Shown here piece by piece: positions 19,765 to 28,144 of a DNA stretch of 64,000 nt (the stretch's first letter is position 1; each line of letters starts with the position of its first letter). The stretch lies in assembly GCF_900106525.1 (NCBI RefSeq), contig NZ_FNOG01000005.1:62001-126000 (forward strand), written 5' to 3'. The notes beneath the pieces were generated by a model. The model saw only the letters and a list, made by a program, of their open reading frames with translations, was not told where the DNA came from and did no database searches. The stretch comes from Lysobacter enzymogenes. GTDB lineage: Bacteria; Pseudomonadota; Gammaproteobacteria; Xanthomonadales; Xanthomonadaceae. A program made the translations under genes and the position numbers.

Positions 19765-20952
19765 TCAGATCGCGCGCAAGTCGTCGACCACCTGGCTGCG
19801 CACCGCGCGCAGCGCCGGAATCAGCCCGCCGAGCACGCCGATCGCCAGCGCCGCGGCCATGCCCTGCAGCACCACCGGCGGGGTCATCGACACATCGAAC
19901 ACCAGCTGGCGCAGATCCGCGCCGACCGCGGTGCTGACCGTGCGGCCGCCGGCGACCAGCGCCGCCAGCGCCGCGCCGAGCGCGCCGCCGAGCAGCGCCA
20001 GCAGCATCGATTCGAACACGATCGAACACACCACCACCAGCGGCGGGAAACCCAGCGCGCGCAAGGTGGCGATCTCGCGGCGGCGGTCGTCGATGCTGGA
20101 ATACATCGCGTTGATCGCGACGAACATCGCGCCCAGGGCCATGATCCCGCCCATCACATAGGCCATGAAGCCGAGCAGGCCGTTGAGGCTCTGCGATTCG
20201 CGCTGCAGGAACTCCGGCTCGCTGAACACGTCCATGGCGATGCTGGGATTGGCCGCGATGGCCTGCTTGAAGCCGGTCACGGCCGCGGCATCGGGCAGCA
20301 CCGCGGTGACGTTCTGGAACATCGGCCGGCGGCTGACGTCCATGACCACGGTGGCGTCGGCCATCAATTCGGATTCGCGCATGCTGCCCTGGGCGGCGAA
20401 CACGCCGACGATCTTCCACTGGGCGCCGTAGGCGGCGACCTGGCCGCCGAGGCCGAGGCCGCGGAACTGCTCCAGCGCCTGGCGCCCCACCACCACCTCG
20501 AACTTGCCGGGTTCGAACATGCGTCCGGCGACCAGGTGGATCTCCGGGCGCACCGCGAGGATCTCCGGGCCGACGCCGCGGATGGTGCCGTTGACCTCCA
20601 GGCCGCCGGCCTTCTCCACCAGGGTGATCGGGCCGACCGCTTCGGCGGTGATCAGCAAGGTGCCATCGGCGGCCTTGCGCACCTGGGTCGAGTTGCGGAT
20701 CGCGCGCAGGTCGTCGAGCGAGATCGCGCTGGCGATCTCCACGGTCGAGCCGGCGCGCAGCACCAGGGCGCGGTCGGGCCGGCCGGCGTCGCGCATGGCC
20801 CCGTCGAGGCCGGCGTTCATCGCCAGCACGCCGCAGAACACCGCCACCGCGCCGGCGATGCTGACGATCATCACCAGTGCGTTGAGGCGCCGGCGCGGCA
20901 GCCCCTGCAGGTTCATCAGCGCGGTCGAGGCGATCAGTCTGAGCATGGACAT
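19765..20952 (-). CDS. FtsX/MacB-type ABC transporter permease (395 aa)
   Basis: An N-terminal membrane span (RRRLNALVMIVSIAGAVAVF) is followed by a large periplasmic domain of about 220 residues. Three C-terminal spans follow (FMAYVMGGIMALGAMFVAIN, VCSIVFESMLLALLGGALGA, VLQGMAAALAIGVLGGL), with the coupling segment DDRRREIATLRALGF before the second of these three. This is the MacB/LolC-E permease topology. The start (complement of 20950-20952) has ggag 8 nt upstream and lies 11 nt after the stop of the other permease gene. With that permease and the ATPase at 23148-23834 it probably forms a heteromeric MacB/Lol-like pump, perhaps for export of or self-resistance to the product. Confidence 0.85.
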   Translation of the reverse strand: MSMLRLIASTALMNLQGLPRRRLNALVMIVSIAGAVAVFCGVLAMNAGLDGAMRDAGRPDRALVLRAGSTVEIASAISLDDLRAIRNSTQVRKAADGTLLITAEAVGPITLVEKAGGLEVNGTIRGVGPEILAVRPEIHLVAGRMFEPGKFEVVVGRQALEQFRGLGLGGQVAAYGAQWKIVGVFAAQGSMRESELMADATVVMDVSRRPMFQNVTAVLPDAAAVTGFKQAIAANPSIAMDVFSEPEFLQRESQSLNGLLGFMAYVMGGIMALGAMFVAINAMYSSIDDRRREIATLRALGFPPLVVVCSIVFESMLLALLGGALGAALAALVAGGRTVSTAVGADLRQLVFDVSMTPPVVLQGMAAALAIGVLGGLIPALRAVRSQVVDDLRAI

Positions 20953-20963
20953 GGCCCGGTCTC

Positions 20964-22112
20964 CTAGCGTCCGGACAGCGCGGCGGCGAGGCTCAGGCGC
21001 ATCGCCCGCACGATCGGCAGCAGCGCGCTGACCGCGGCGACGCCCAGCGCGATCGCCAGCCCGCCGACGAACACGCCCGGCTGCATGCGCATCGCGCCGA
21101 ACAGTTCGGCCACGCTCGGGAACGCCAGCGCGGCCAGGGCCAGGCCGCTCGCCGCGGCGAGCAGGCTCAGCAGCACGGCCTCGCCGAGGATCAGGCCGGC
21201 GATGCGCAGCGGAGTGAAGCCCAGGGTCATCAGCACCGCCAGTTCGGCGAAACGCTGGCGCACCGACTGCATCATGGTGCTGGCGCTGACCACCAACAGG
21301 GTGAACAGCACCGCGCCGATGATGAAATTGCCGACCAGGCGCAGATCGTTGATTTGCCGCCACTGCACCGCGGCATAGGCGTTCTCGCTGCGGGTGCGGG
21401 TCTGCAGCGGCGAGTTCTCGGCGAGTTCGTCGATCTGCCGGGCGATCGCGCCGCTGCGCGACTGGTCCTTGACCCGCACGATCATCAGGTGCACCTGGCC
21501 GGCGCCGAACGCGCGCGCTTCGTCGAACTGGTCCAGATTGACGAAGAACAGATCGTTGAGCGCCGGCGAGGCCTCCGCCGGCTCGTAGATGCCGACGATG
21601 TCGAAGTTCCAGATGTCGCTGCCGTCCTTGCGCGGCCAAATCGCCGACTTGATCGGCACGCGGTCGCCGATCTTCCAGCCGAAGCGCCGCGCCAGGCTCT
21701 TGCTGATCACCGCGCCGGACTTGACCACCTCCATCGCCTGCAGCTGTTCGCGCGGCAGGCGCAGCTCGGGATACATGCGGAACATGCGCTTCACGTCGGC
21801 GGCGACGATCGGCAACTGCACGGTCGGGCGTTGGTAATAGCCGACGAAATACGCCCAGTAGGCGATGTCCTCGACCCCGGGGATCTTCTCCACCTGCTGG
21901 GCGAACGGCAGGATCAGCGGGTGGTACATGCTGATCCGGTTCATCACGTACAGGCGGTCCAGATGGAAGCGCTCGCTGACGTGGTCCAGGCCCTGGTTGA
22001 TGCCGTTGAGCAGGCCGAACAGCAGGAACGCCACGGTCATCGAGGCGTAGGTCAGCGCGGTGCGCACGGGCTTGCGCCACAGGCCTTTCCAGATCAGCAG
22101 CAAGTGATTCAT
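20964..22112 (-). CDS. FtsX/MacB-type ABC transporter permease, partner (382 aa)
   Basis: MNHLLLIWKGLWRKPVRTAL opens a typical FtsX-family N-terminus with a span to about residue 37. A periplasmic domain of about 200 residues follows, then spans VGNFIIGAVLFTLLVVSAST, GLILGEAVLLSLLAAASGLA and VGGLAIALGVAAVSALLP. RQRFAELAVLMTLGF is the cytoplasmic coupling helix. It is diverged from, but homologous in layout to, the gene immediately downstream. It needs the separate ATPase two genes upstream, with the aldo/keto reductase gene lying between. The interruption of a transporter operon by a reductase gene is a mark of a pathway operon. Confidence 0.85.
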   Translation of the reverse strand: MNHLLLIWKGLWRKPVRTALTYASMTVAFLLFGLLNGINQGLDHVSERFHLDRLYVMNRISMYHPLILPFAQQVEKIPGVEDIAYWAYFVGYYQRPTVQLPIVAADVKRMFRMYPELRLPREQLQAMEVVKSGAVISKSLARRFGWKIGDRVPIKSAIWPRKDGSDIWNFDIVGIYEPAEASPALNDLFFVNLDQFDEARAFGAGQVHLMIVRVKDQSRSGAIARQIDELAENSPLQTRTRSENAYAAVQWRQINDLRLVGNFIIGAVLFTLLVVSASTMMQSVRQRFAELAVLMTLGFTPLRIAGLILGEAVLLSLLAAASGLALAALAFPSVAELFGAMRMQPGVFVGGLAIALGVAAVSALLPIVRAMRLSLAAALSGR

Positions 22113-22184
22113 GGGTCGCGCATCTGCTCCGTGGGTGCCGTCGTGAAGCGGCCGTCGCGGCGGCCGCCCTGCCCTGCCTGCGTG

Positions 22185-23138
22185 TCAGCCGCTACTTCGC
22201 AACGCCCGCGCCAGCGGCTCCAGCAGCGCCGGGTACGGCAGGCGCGGGGCGCCGGCCTGGTCCAGCGCCGCCATCTGCGCCGGGTCCAGCTGCAGATCGG
22301 CGACGCCGAGGTTTTCCTCGGCCTGGGCCAGGGTCGAGGCGCCCATCGCCGCCGCGGCCACGCCGGGGCGGTTGAGCACCCAGCGCAGCGCCACCTGCGA
22401 TCGCGGCCGCTGCAACTGCGCGGCGATCTGCGTCAGCGCCGCATCGATGCGCGCATGGGTCGCGGCGGTGTCGGCCGAAACCGCGTCGCCATCGCCGGCC
22501 TTGGCGCCGGTCAGCGCGCCGCGCGCCAGCGGGCTCCAGGCGATCAGGCCCAGGCCCTTGTGCTCGCACATCGGCAGCAGCTCGGCCTCGATCTCGCGTT
22601 CGCGCAGGTTGTACAGCGCCTGCGCGCAGCAGTAGCGGGCGAAGCCGCGGTCGAGCGCGGTCCACAGCGCTTCGTTGAGCCGCCACGCGCAATGGTTCGA
22701 GGCGCCGATGTACAGCACCTTGCCCTGGCGCACGAGTTGGTCGAACGCGCCCAGGGTCTCCTCCAGCGGAGTGAGGAAATCGTCGGAATGGGCCAGGTAC
22801 AGGTCGATGTAGTCGGTGCCGAGCCGGCGCAGCGAGGCCTCGCAGGCCTGCACGATGTGCTTGCGCGACAGCCCGGCGTCGTTGGGCTCGGGGCCGGTCG
22901 GGCGGAACACCTTGGTCGACAGCACCAGCGACTGGCGCCGCCCGCGCATCAGTTCGGCGAGCAGGGTTTCGCTGTGCGCGCAAACATCCGCGGTGTCGAC
23001 GAAGTTGACGCCGGCGTCGAGGCAGCGGCTCCAGATCCGGCGCGCTTCGTCGGCCGGCGTGTTGCCGCCGAATTCGGTCGCGCCCAGGCACAGCTGAGAG
23101 ACTTTGAGGCCGGTGTTGCCGAGAAAGGAATAGCGCAC
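22185..23138 (-). CDS. Aldo/keto reductase with substituted catalytic Tyr (317 aa)
   Basis: A (beta/alpha)8 aldo/keto reductase: LGNTGLKVSQLCLGA, NFVDTADVCAHSETLL, VLSTKVF, YIDLYLAHSDD, IGASNHCAW and WSPLARGALTG. The Asp (DTAD), Lys (STKVF) and His (LAHSDD) of the tetrad are present. The catalytic Tyr, normally in DTADVYG, is Cys (codon tgc) here. The gene starts with GTG (complement of 23136-23138), gagg lies 7 nt upstream, and the ABC ATPase gene stops 9 nt before it. Activity may be altered or lost; it may still bind NADPH. A tailoring reduction is inferred from the operon. Confidence 0.85.
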   Translation of the reverse strand: MRYSFLGNTGLKVSQLCLGATEFGGNTPADEARRIWSRCLDAGVNFVDTADVCAHSETLLAELMRGRRQSLVLSTKVFRPTGPEPNDAGLSRKHIVQACEASLRRLGTDYIDLYLAHSDDFLTPLEETLGAFDQLVRQGKVLYIGASNHCAWRLNEALWTALDRGFARYCCAQALYNLREREIEAELLPMCEHKGLGLIAWSPLARGALTGAKAGDGDAVSADTAATHARIDAALTQIAAQLQRPRSQVALRWVLNRPGVAAAAMGASTLAQAEENLGVADLQLDPAQMAALDQAGAPRLPYPALLEPLARALRSSG

Positions 23139-23147
23139 GGGCGGGCC

Positions 23148-23834
23148 TCAGTGAACCTGCGAGGCGTCGACCACGCGCCCCTTGTCCAGATGCAGCCGGC
23201 GCGTCGCGCGCGCGGCTGCGGCCGGGTCGTGGGTGACCATCACGATGGTCTTGCCGTGATCGCGGTTGAACGCGCCGAGCAGGTCCAGCACCTCGTCGGC
23301 GCTGGCGCGGTCGAGATCGCCGGTGGGCTCGTCGCAGACCAATAGCGGCGCGTCGGTGACGATGGCGCGGGCGATCGCCACGCGCTGCTGCTGGCCGCCG
23401 GAGAGCTGGGCCGGCTTGTGGTCGTTGCGGTGCGACAGGCCGACCACGTCCAGCGCGATCTGCACCTGGCGCTGGCGCCGCGCGCGGTCGAGCCCGCTCA
23501 GCAGCAGCGGCACCTCGACGTTCTGCGCCGCGGTCAGGGTCGGCATCAGGTGATAGAGCTGGAACACGAAGCCGATGTGGCGGCCGCGCCAGCGCGCCAG
23601 GTCGGCCGCGCCCATCGTCGCCAGGCGCGCATCGGCCACGGTCAGCTCGCCCGAGCTCGGCCGGTCGAGGCCGGCGATCAGGTTCAGCAGGGTCGACTTG
23701 CCGGAGCCCGACGGGCCCATCAGGGCGACGAACTCGCCTTCGGCCACGTCCAGATCGACCCCGTGCAGGACCTCGACGCTGCTCGCGCCGAGGCCGTAGG
23801 ACTTGCGCAGGTCGCGCGCCGACACCAGGCTCAT
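23148..23834 (-). CDS. MacB/LolD-type ABC transporter ATPase (228 aa)
   Basis: The protein begins [16 protein letters not shown], then has Walker [20 protein letters not shown]-loop [14 protein letters not shown], signature [15 protein letters not shown], Walker [13 protein letters not shown] and H-loop VMVTHDP. The length and the [12 protein letters not shown]-type spacing fit the MacB/LolD group that pairs with FtsX-like permeases. The in-frame extension to 23897 overlaps the deacetylase gene and is rejected, because gaggg precedes the ATG at 23834. It is the ATPase for the two permeases at 19765-22112. Confidence 0.9.
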   Translation of the reverse strand: MSLVSARDLRKSYGLGASSVEVLHGVDLDVAEGEFVALMGPSGSGKSTLLNLIAGLDRPSSGELTVADARLATMGAADLARWRGRHIGFVFQLYHLMPTLTAAQNVEVPLLLSGLDRARRQRQVQIALDVVGLSHRNDHKPAQLSGGQQQRVAIARAIVTDAPLLVCDEPTGDLDRASADEVLDLLGAFNRDHGKTIVMVTHDPAAAARATRRLHLDKGRVVDASQVH

Positions 23835-23844
23835 GCGTGCGCCC

Positions 23845-24813
23845 TCATGCGAAGCTGCGGTCGTAATGGTGCGGCTGGGCTTGCGCTGCGAACGCATCGC
23901 GCAGGCGCGCGCCGAGGTCGTCGCCGGCGTGCACCGCCAGCCGCGGCAGCACCAGCCGGTGGCTCAACGGCGAGGCCGGCTGGTTGCCGGTGGTGACCGC
24001 CGCGGCGAAGCCGGCGCGCTCGGCGACCTGCACCGCGTCCTCGTCGAAGGCGCCGTACGGATAGCAGAAGCTCAGCACCTCGCGGCCGAGCAGGGTTTCC
24101 AGCTTGCGCCGGCATTCGAGCATCTCGTGTTCCTTGACCGCGCGCGGATGGGCCGGCAGCAGCAAGTGGTTTTCGCTGTGCGCGCCCAGTTCCATGCCGG
24201 GCATGGCGTCGAGCCGGCGCAATTCCTCGGCCGTCATCGCCCGCACCTGCCCGGCCTCGCCGGCCGCGGCCAGCCCGCTCCAGCGCAGCAGCTCGGCGAT
24301 GCGCTCGCGCCGCTGCTGCGCGCTCAGCGGATAGAACCCGCGCCGCACCGCGTCGAAGGCCGCGCGCCTGCGTTCGGGCGTGTCCAGCGGCATCGGCGCG
24401 GCGCCCTCGCCCAGGGCGACGTCGAGCGTCGCCGGCAAGGCCTCATGGTCGGCCACGCGTTGCAGGCTTTCCCACCAGAACTCGCCCGGCCCGTCCAGGG
24501 TCGAGGTGACGATGAAGAAAGTCGCCGGATAATCGAATTCGCGCAGGATCGGCGCGGCGTCGGTCAGCGCGTCGAGATAACCGTCGTCGAGCGTGATCGC
24601 CACGCTGCGTTCGGGCGCGTCGCCGCGCGCCAGCGCCTGCGCCAGCTCCAGCAGCGGCATCACCCGGCAGCCTTGCGCGCGCAGCGCGGCCATCTGTTCG
24701 CGGAACTCGGCCGGCGACACGCACAGGTCGGTGCCGGCGTCGGCGATGCGGTGGTACATCAGGATGACGGCATTGCCGGCGGCGGAATCGCTGCGCATCG
24801 GTTCTAAGTCCAT
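23845..24813 (-). CDS. NodB-type polysaccharide deacetylase (322 aa)
   Basis: A carbohydrate esterase family 4 fold: VILMYHRIAD, then motif 1 AITLDDGYLDAL with the Asp-Asp pair, motif 2 ELGAHSENH with the two zinc His, and motif 3 SFCYPYGAFDEDA. An insertion of about 90 residues separates motifs 1 and 2. No signal peptide is seen, so it is likely cytoplasmic, unlike cell-wall deacetylases. The start lies 4 nt after the acyltransferase stop, and an alternative ATG is at 24798. In this setting it could N- or O-deacetylate a sugar or an acylated intermediate laid down by the cluster's glycosyltransferases. That role is inferred. Confidence 0.85.
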   Translation of the reverse strand: MDLEPMRSDSAAGNAVILMYHRIADAGTDLCVSPAEFREQMAALRAQGCRVMPLLELAQALARGDAPERSVAITLDDGYLDALTDAAPILREFDYPATFFIVTSTLDGPGEFWWESLQRVADHEALPATLDVALGEGAAPMPLDTPERRRAAFDAVRRGFYPLSAQQRRERIAELLRWSGLAAAGEAGQVRAMTAEELRRLDAMPGMELGAHSENHLLLPAHPRAVKEHEMLECRRKLETLLGREVLSFCYPYGAFDEDAVQVAERAGFAAAVTTGNQPASPLSHRLVLPRLAVHAGDDLGARLRDAFAAQAQPHHYDRSFA

Positions 24814-24817
24814 GGAG

Positions 24818-25696
24818 TCAGTGCGCCGTCGCGGGCGCCGCCGCGGCCGCGCGGATCTGCGCGACCAGTCGGGTCAGCACGTTGCCCGGTCCGGCTTCGA
24901 GGAAGGTGTCCGCGCCCGCGTCGAGCAGGCTGCGCACGCATTTCACCCACAGCACCGGGCGCACGATCTGGCGCACCAGCAGCGAGGCGATCACCGCGGC
25001 GGGCGCCTGCGCGGGGTAGAAGGTGCCGGTGACGTTGGAAATCACCGGGCGCTGCAGGCGGCCGAATTCGACGCCGTCGAGGAACTGCGCATAGTCCAGC
25101 GCGGCGTCGTGCATCAGCCGCGAATGGAACGCCCCGCCGACCGCGAGCCGCACGCAGGTGGCGCCGGCGGCCTCGAACAGTTGGGTCGCGCGGTCGATCT
25201 CCTGCGGCGGCCCGGACAGCACGGTCTGGGTCGGCGCGTTGTAGTTGCCGATGTCGACCGCGTCCAGGCCGTGCGCGAGCAGGGTCTCGGCGATGCGTCC
25301 GGATTCGAGCCCGAGCACGGCGGTCATCGCCCCGCCGCGCGCCTGCGCCATCAGTTCGCCGCGCTTTTGCACCAGGCGCAATCCCGTCAGCAGATCGAAC
25401 GCGCCGGCGGCGTGCAGGGCGTTGTATTCGCCCAGGCTGTGGCCGGCGTAGCAGTCCGGCGCCGCGCCCTCGCGCTGCGCGCGCAGGCCGTGCAGCGCGT
25501 TGACCATGTACAGGCACGGCTGGGTGTAGCGGGTATCGGCGAGCCGGGCCGCGTCGTGCAGGCACAGCTGGCGCAGCGAATAGCCGAGCAACGCGTCGAC
25601 CTGGGCTTCGATCGCCGCGTAATCGGCCAGATCGAACAGCTCGCCGCCCATCCCGGCTTTCTGCGCGCCCTGCCCCGGAAAGATCATCGCCAGCAC
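24818..25696 (-). CDS. Stand-alone malonyl-type acyltransferase (trans-AT), 292 aa
   Basis: A discrete acyl-CoA:ACP transacylase. IFPGQGAQKAGMG is at the N-terminus and GHSLGEYNAL carries the nucleophile Ser near residue 87. KRGELM carries the substrate-carboxylate Arg, and VGGAFHSRLM carries the catalytic His and the AFH signature typical of malonyl specificity. The end is LEAGPGNVLTRL. It starts with GTG (25696) behind aggga; an ATG three codons on is possible. All PKS modules in the window lack AT domains, so this enzyme should load malonyl onto their ACPs. There is no second AT domain or fused proofreading hydrolase here. Confidence 0.95.
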   Translation of the reverse strand: MLAMIFPGQGAQKAGMGGELFDLADYAAIEAQVDALLGYSLRQLCLHDAARLADTRYTQPCLYMVNALHGLRAQREGAAPDCYAGHSLGEYNALHAAGAFDLLTGLRLVQKRGELMAQARGGAMTAVLGLESGRIAETLLAHGLDAVDIGNYNAPTQTVLSGPPQEIDRATQLFEAAGATCVRLAVGGAFHSRLMHDAALDYAQFLDGVEFGRLQRPVISNVTGTFYPAQAPAAVIASLLVRQIVRPVLWVKCVRSLLDAGADTFLEAGPGNVLTRLVAQIRAAAAAPATAH

Positions 25697-25741
25697 CGGA
25701 CTCTCCCTGCTTTCATCGGTGTGCTCTCATCGGTCGCGGCC

Positions 25742-26848
25742 TCAGGCTCGGGCGAAACGCCAGCTGGCCCAGGCGATCGTGCGCAGCCGCGGCCACAGCG
25801 GCATCGGCCGCTGCCACAGTTCGCGGACCAGATCGCGATAGACCCGCGGGCGTTTGCCGAACGCGCGCGGATTGCCGCGGAAACCGGCCAGGTCAAGCGG
25901 TACGTTTGGGAAATCGCCGGCGCCGGCGACCGCCAGCCGGTCGGGCTTGGGTTCGAACAATCGCAGCACCTGATCGTTGCCGAAGTGGTTGCTGACCACG
26001 AAGGCCTCGACCGCGTCGCTGAGGTCGACGAAGCGCACCGCCTCATTCGCGTGCGCGTCGTCGCCGGCGTCCAGGCAGGCCTGGGCGCGGCGCTGGAAAT
26101 CGTCGATGCGTCCGGCGATGAACTCGGTGGCCTGCACCGCGCGGGCGTCGTCGAGCGACCAGCGCTCTTGCAGCAACTGCATCAGCGCCGCGCCGCGCTC
26201 GGGCAGGAACCACAGGTCGGCGACTTGGTGGTGGATCGCCAGCACCGTGAGCCGGTGCTGCGGCCAGCGGCACAGCAGCGACAGACCGGTCGAGAGCACC
26301 CAGCCGCCGCGATGCCAGGCGCAGCGATAGCCCAGCGGCGCGCGCCGGCTGCGCACCAGTTCCCATTGCTGGCTCTTGCGGCTGGCCAGGGTCGCGATCG
26401 GCGCGAGTTCGGCCGAGCGCGCGGCGACGGTGCGCTGCATCTGTTCGACGAAATCCGCCGGCAGCGCATCGTCGTCGTCGAGCAGCGTGGTCAGCAGCCG
26501 GGTGGTTCCGGCCGGCGCGTAGGGTTGCAGCCACTCGGTCGAGGTCAGATCGCGGGCGGGGTCGTATTCGTACAGGTGGGTGCGCGCGCGGCCCGCGACC
26601 AGCGCCTGCAGGCGCTCGCGCCAGACCGGCGGCAGCTCGCGGTCGATGACGATGAACCAGTCGAAATTCTGTTCGCTCTGCCCCAGCAGCGACGGCAGGC
26701 AGGTCAGCTCGAACAGCGAGAAGCGGAACGCCAGGCGCTCGGGCTGCAGCGGATCGCGGCGCAGCAGCGAGACCAGGACGCCGTCGAGGCCGGCGGCCGT
26801 GGTGGTATGGCGATAGCTGAAACGGGTGATGACGGCATGCCAGAGCAT
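25742..26848 (-). CDS. Putative rhamnosyltransferase-like glycosyltransferase (368 aa)
   Basis: The N-terminus AVITRFSYRHT and RFSLFELTCLPSLLGQSEQNFDWFIVID match the putative rhamnosyl transferase family (PF11316-type, GT-A fold). TTRLLTTLLDDDDALPADFVEQM provides the acidic metal-binding run. RPLGYRC/AWHRGGWV and later NHFGNDQVLRL are typical of the family. It stops 45 nt before the acyltransferase gene and starts 3 nt after the alpha/beta hydrolase stop, so it is cotranscribed. It is a soluble enzyme probably attaching a deoxysugar or hexose to the product. The sugar donor is unknown; no dTDP-rhamnose genes are present here. Confidence 0.7.
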   Translation of the reverse strand: MLWHAVITRFSYRHTTTAAGLDGVLVSLLRRDPLQPERLAFRFSLFELTCLPSLLGQSEQNFDWFIVIDRELPPVWRERLQALVAGRARTHLYEYDPARDLTSTEWLQPYAPAGTTRLLTTLLDDDDALPADFVEQMQRTVAARSAELAPIATLASRKSQQWELVRSRRAPLGYRCAWHRGGWVLSTGLSLLCRWPQHRLTVLAIHHQVADLWFLPERGAALMQLLQERWSLDDARAVQATEFIAGRIDDFQRRAQACLDAGDDAHANEAVRFVDLSDAVEAFVVSNHFGNDQVLRLFEPKPDRLAVAGAGDFPNVPLDLAGFRGNPRAFGKRPRVYRDLVRELWQRPMPLWPRLRTIAWASWRFARA

Positions 26849-26851
26849 CGT

Positions 26852-27721
26852 TCAGGACACCGGGTCGGCGTGGAGGGTGGGTACGGGCCGTGCGGCGAGC
26901 CATTGCGCCGCGTACTGGCGCAGCAGCTCGCCGAAGCGCGCGGGGTTGTCGAGCATGACCGCGTGCCCGGCGCGCGCCACCGTTTCGATCGCCGCCTGCG
27001 GTACGCGCGCGGCGAACTCGTCGCACCAGCGCTTGTTGCACAACGCCGACACCGCGCCGCGGATCAGCAGCAGCGGCGCCGGGTGGCGGCCCAAGGCCTG
27101 CCACAGTTCATCTTCGATCGACGGCGCCTGCACCTGATAGCCGAGCGCGCGGTCGGACTTGAGCCGGTACTCGTCGGCGCCGAGCGGTTGCAGCGAATCG
27201 ACGGCCATCGCTTCCAGCAAAGACGCCGAGGCCAGCGGCATCGACGTACGCAGGCGCTGCAGGTACTCGTCCGGCGAGCGGTAACGGAATTTCAGGCGCA
27301 GGAATTCCTCGCGGATGTGCGCCGAGGCCTGCGGACTCAGGCCCGGCCCGCCGTCGACCAGCACCAACGCCCGCGGCGGCCGCGGCAGGCGTTTCGCGGC
27401 CAGCGCCGCGACCGAGGCGCCGAGCGAGTGGCCGACCAGGACATAGTCGCGCAGGTCGAGCGCGCGCGCGGCGACGACCACGTCGTCGACGTGGTCGTGG
27501 ATCGAATAACGCCGCTGCGGATCGTGGCTGGAGTCGCCGTGGCCGCGCAGGTCCAGCGCGGCCAGGCTGTACTCGGGCAATGCCGCTGCCAGCGCGCGCC
27601 AGACGAAACCGCCGTGGCTGAAGCCGTGCACGAGCAGGAACTGCGGCGAACGCCCGCCCCACAGGCGCGCGTGCAACGCCAGTCCGTCGGCGACGTCGAT
27701 GCGCACCGACGCGTCGCTCAT
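26852..27721 (-). CDS. Alpha/beta hydrolase (289 aa), candidate release or editing enzyme
   Basis: LLVHGFSHGGFVW supplies the oxyanion-hole region, VGHSLGASVAAL the nucleophile Ser near residue 100, and ARAGHAVMLDNP the catalytic His. The usual acidic residue after strand 7 is not obvious (RGAVSALCNK), so the triad Asp may sit elsewhere or be missing. The start ATG (27719-27721) overlaps the MbtH-gene stop by 4 nt (ATGA), indicating translational coupling. The last PKS module has no thioesterase domain, so this enzyme is the best local candidate for chain release or for removal of stalled acyl groups. The hydrolase fold is certain; the role is inferred. Confidence 0.8.
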   Translation of the reverse strand: MSDASVRIDVADGLALHARLWGGRSPQFLLVHGFSHGGFVWRALAAALPEYSLAALDLRGHGDSSHDPQRRYSIHDHVDDVVVAARALDLRDYVLVGHSLGASVAALAAKRLPRPPRALVLVDGGPGLSPQASAHIREEFLRLKFRYRSPDEYLQRLRTSMPLASASLLEAMAVDSLQPLGADEYRLKSDRALGYQVQAPSIEDELWQALGRHPAPLLLIRGAVSALCNKRWCDEFAARVPQAAIETVARAGHAVMLDNPARFGELLRQYAAQWLAARPVPTLHADPVS

Positions 27722-27996
27722 CCGCCGTTCCGGGCGCGGTCGGCGGCTTCCTGCAGGCGCAGCCGGACGCTGCGCGGGGTGAGGTCCTTCCAGACCTCGT
27801 CCACGTAGTCCAGGCAGGCCTGCTTGGCGGCCGGGCCGTAGGTCGTGCGCCAGCCTGCGGGGATCGCGATCGACGCGGACCACAGCGAGTACTGCTCCTC
27901 GTCGTTGATCAGGACGATGAAGTCCTGCGACGCATCGGCGGCGGCGCCGGACGCGGATTCGGACGCGGATTCGGGCGGGGTTTGTGAGCCGGACAT
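27718..27996 (-). CDS. MbtH-like protein (92 aa)
   Basis: After an Ala/Ser/Glu-rich leader of about 25 residues, the MbtH fold reads FIVLINDEEQYSLW, IPAGWRTTYG, ACLDYVDEVWKDLTP and RSVRLR. This keeps most signature residues, but the usual Pro after the first Trp is Ser. MbtH proteins bind and activate NRPS adenylation domains; here the partner should be the single A domain encoded near 52.6-54.0 kb. The start ATG (27994-27996) has gaggt 4 nt upstream. The upstream in-frame extension to 28065 runs over a perfect palindrome and is rejected. Confidence 0.9.
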   Translation of the reverse strand: MSGSQTPPESASESASGAAADASQDFIVLINDEEQYSLWSASIAIPAGWRTTYGPAAKQACLDYVDEVWKDLTPRSVRLRLQEAADRARNGG

Positions 27997-28014
27997 CGTT
28001 ACCTCGAACTCTCG

Positions 28015-28030
28015 GCGGGACGCGTCCCGC
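28015..28030. promoter_or_regulatory. Perfect 16-bp palindrome upstream of MbtH-like gene
   Basis: gcgggacgcgtcccgc is self-complementary and lies 19 nt upstream of the MbtH start codon, in the 148-nt gap after the last PKS gene. It could be an operator or an mRNA leader hairpin; the function is not known. Confidence 0.4.
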
Positions 28031-28099
28031 GCTTGCAGGGGCAGGCACGACTGTTGCGTACCCATAGTAGTGGCCGCCGCGCGACGGCGTCCATCGGCG

Positions 28100-28140
28100 C
28101 GCGCGCATGCGCAGCGCAGTCGGCGATGCGCATGCGCGCG
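28100..28140 (-). terminator. Strong hairpin just after the last PKS gene
   Basis: A perfect 14-bp inverted repeat (28100-28113 and 28127-28140) with a 13-nt loop begins 5 nt past the stop codon at 28145. There is no T-run. It may attenuate rather than end transcription into the MbtH-like and tailoring genes. Confidence 0.5.
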
Positions 28141-28144
28141 AGGC

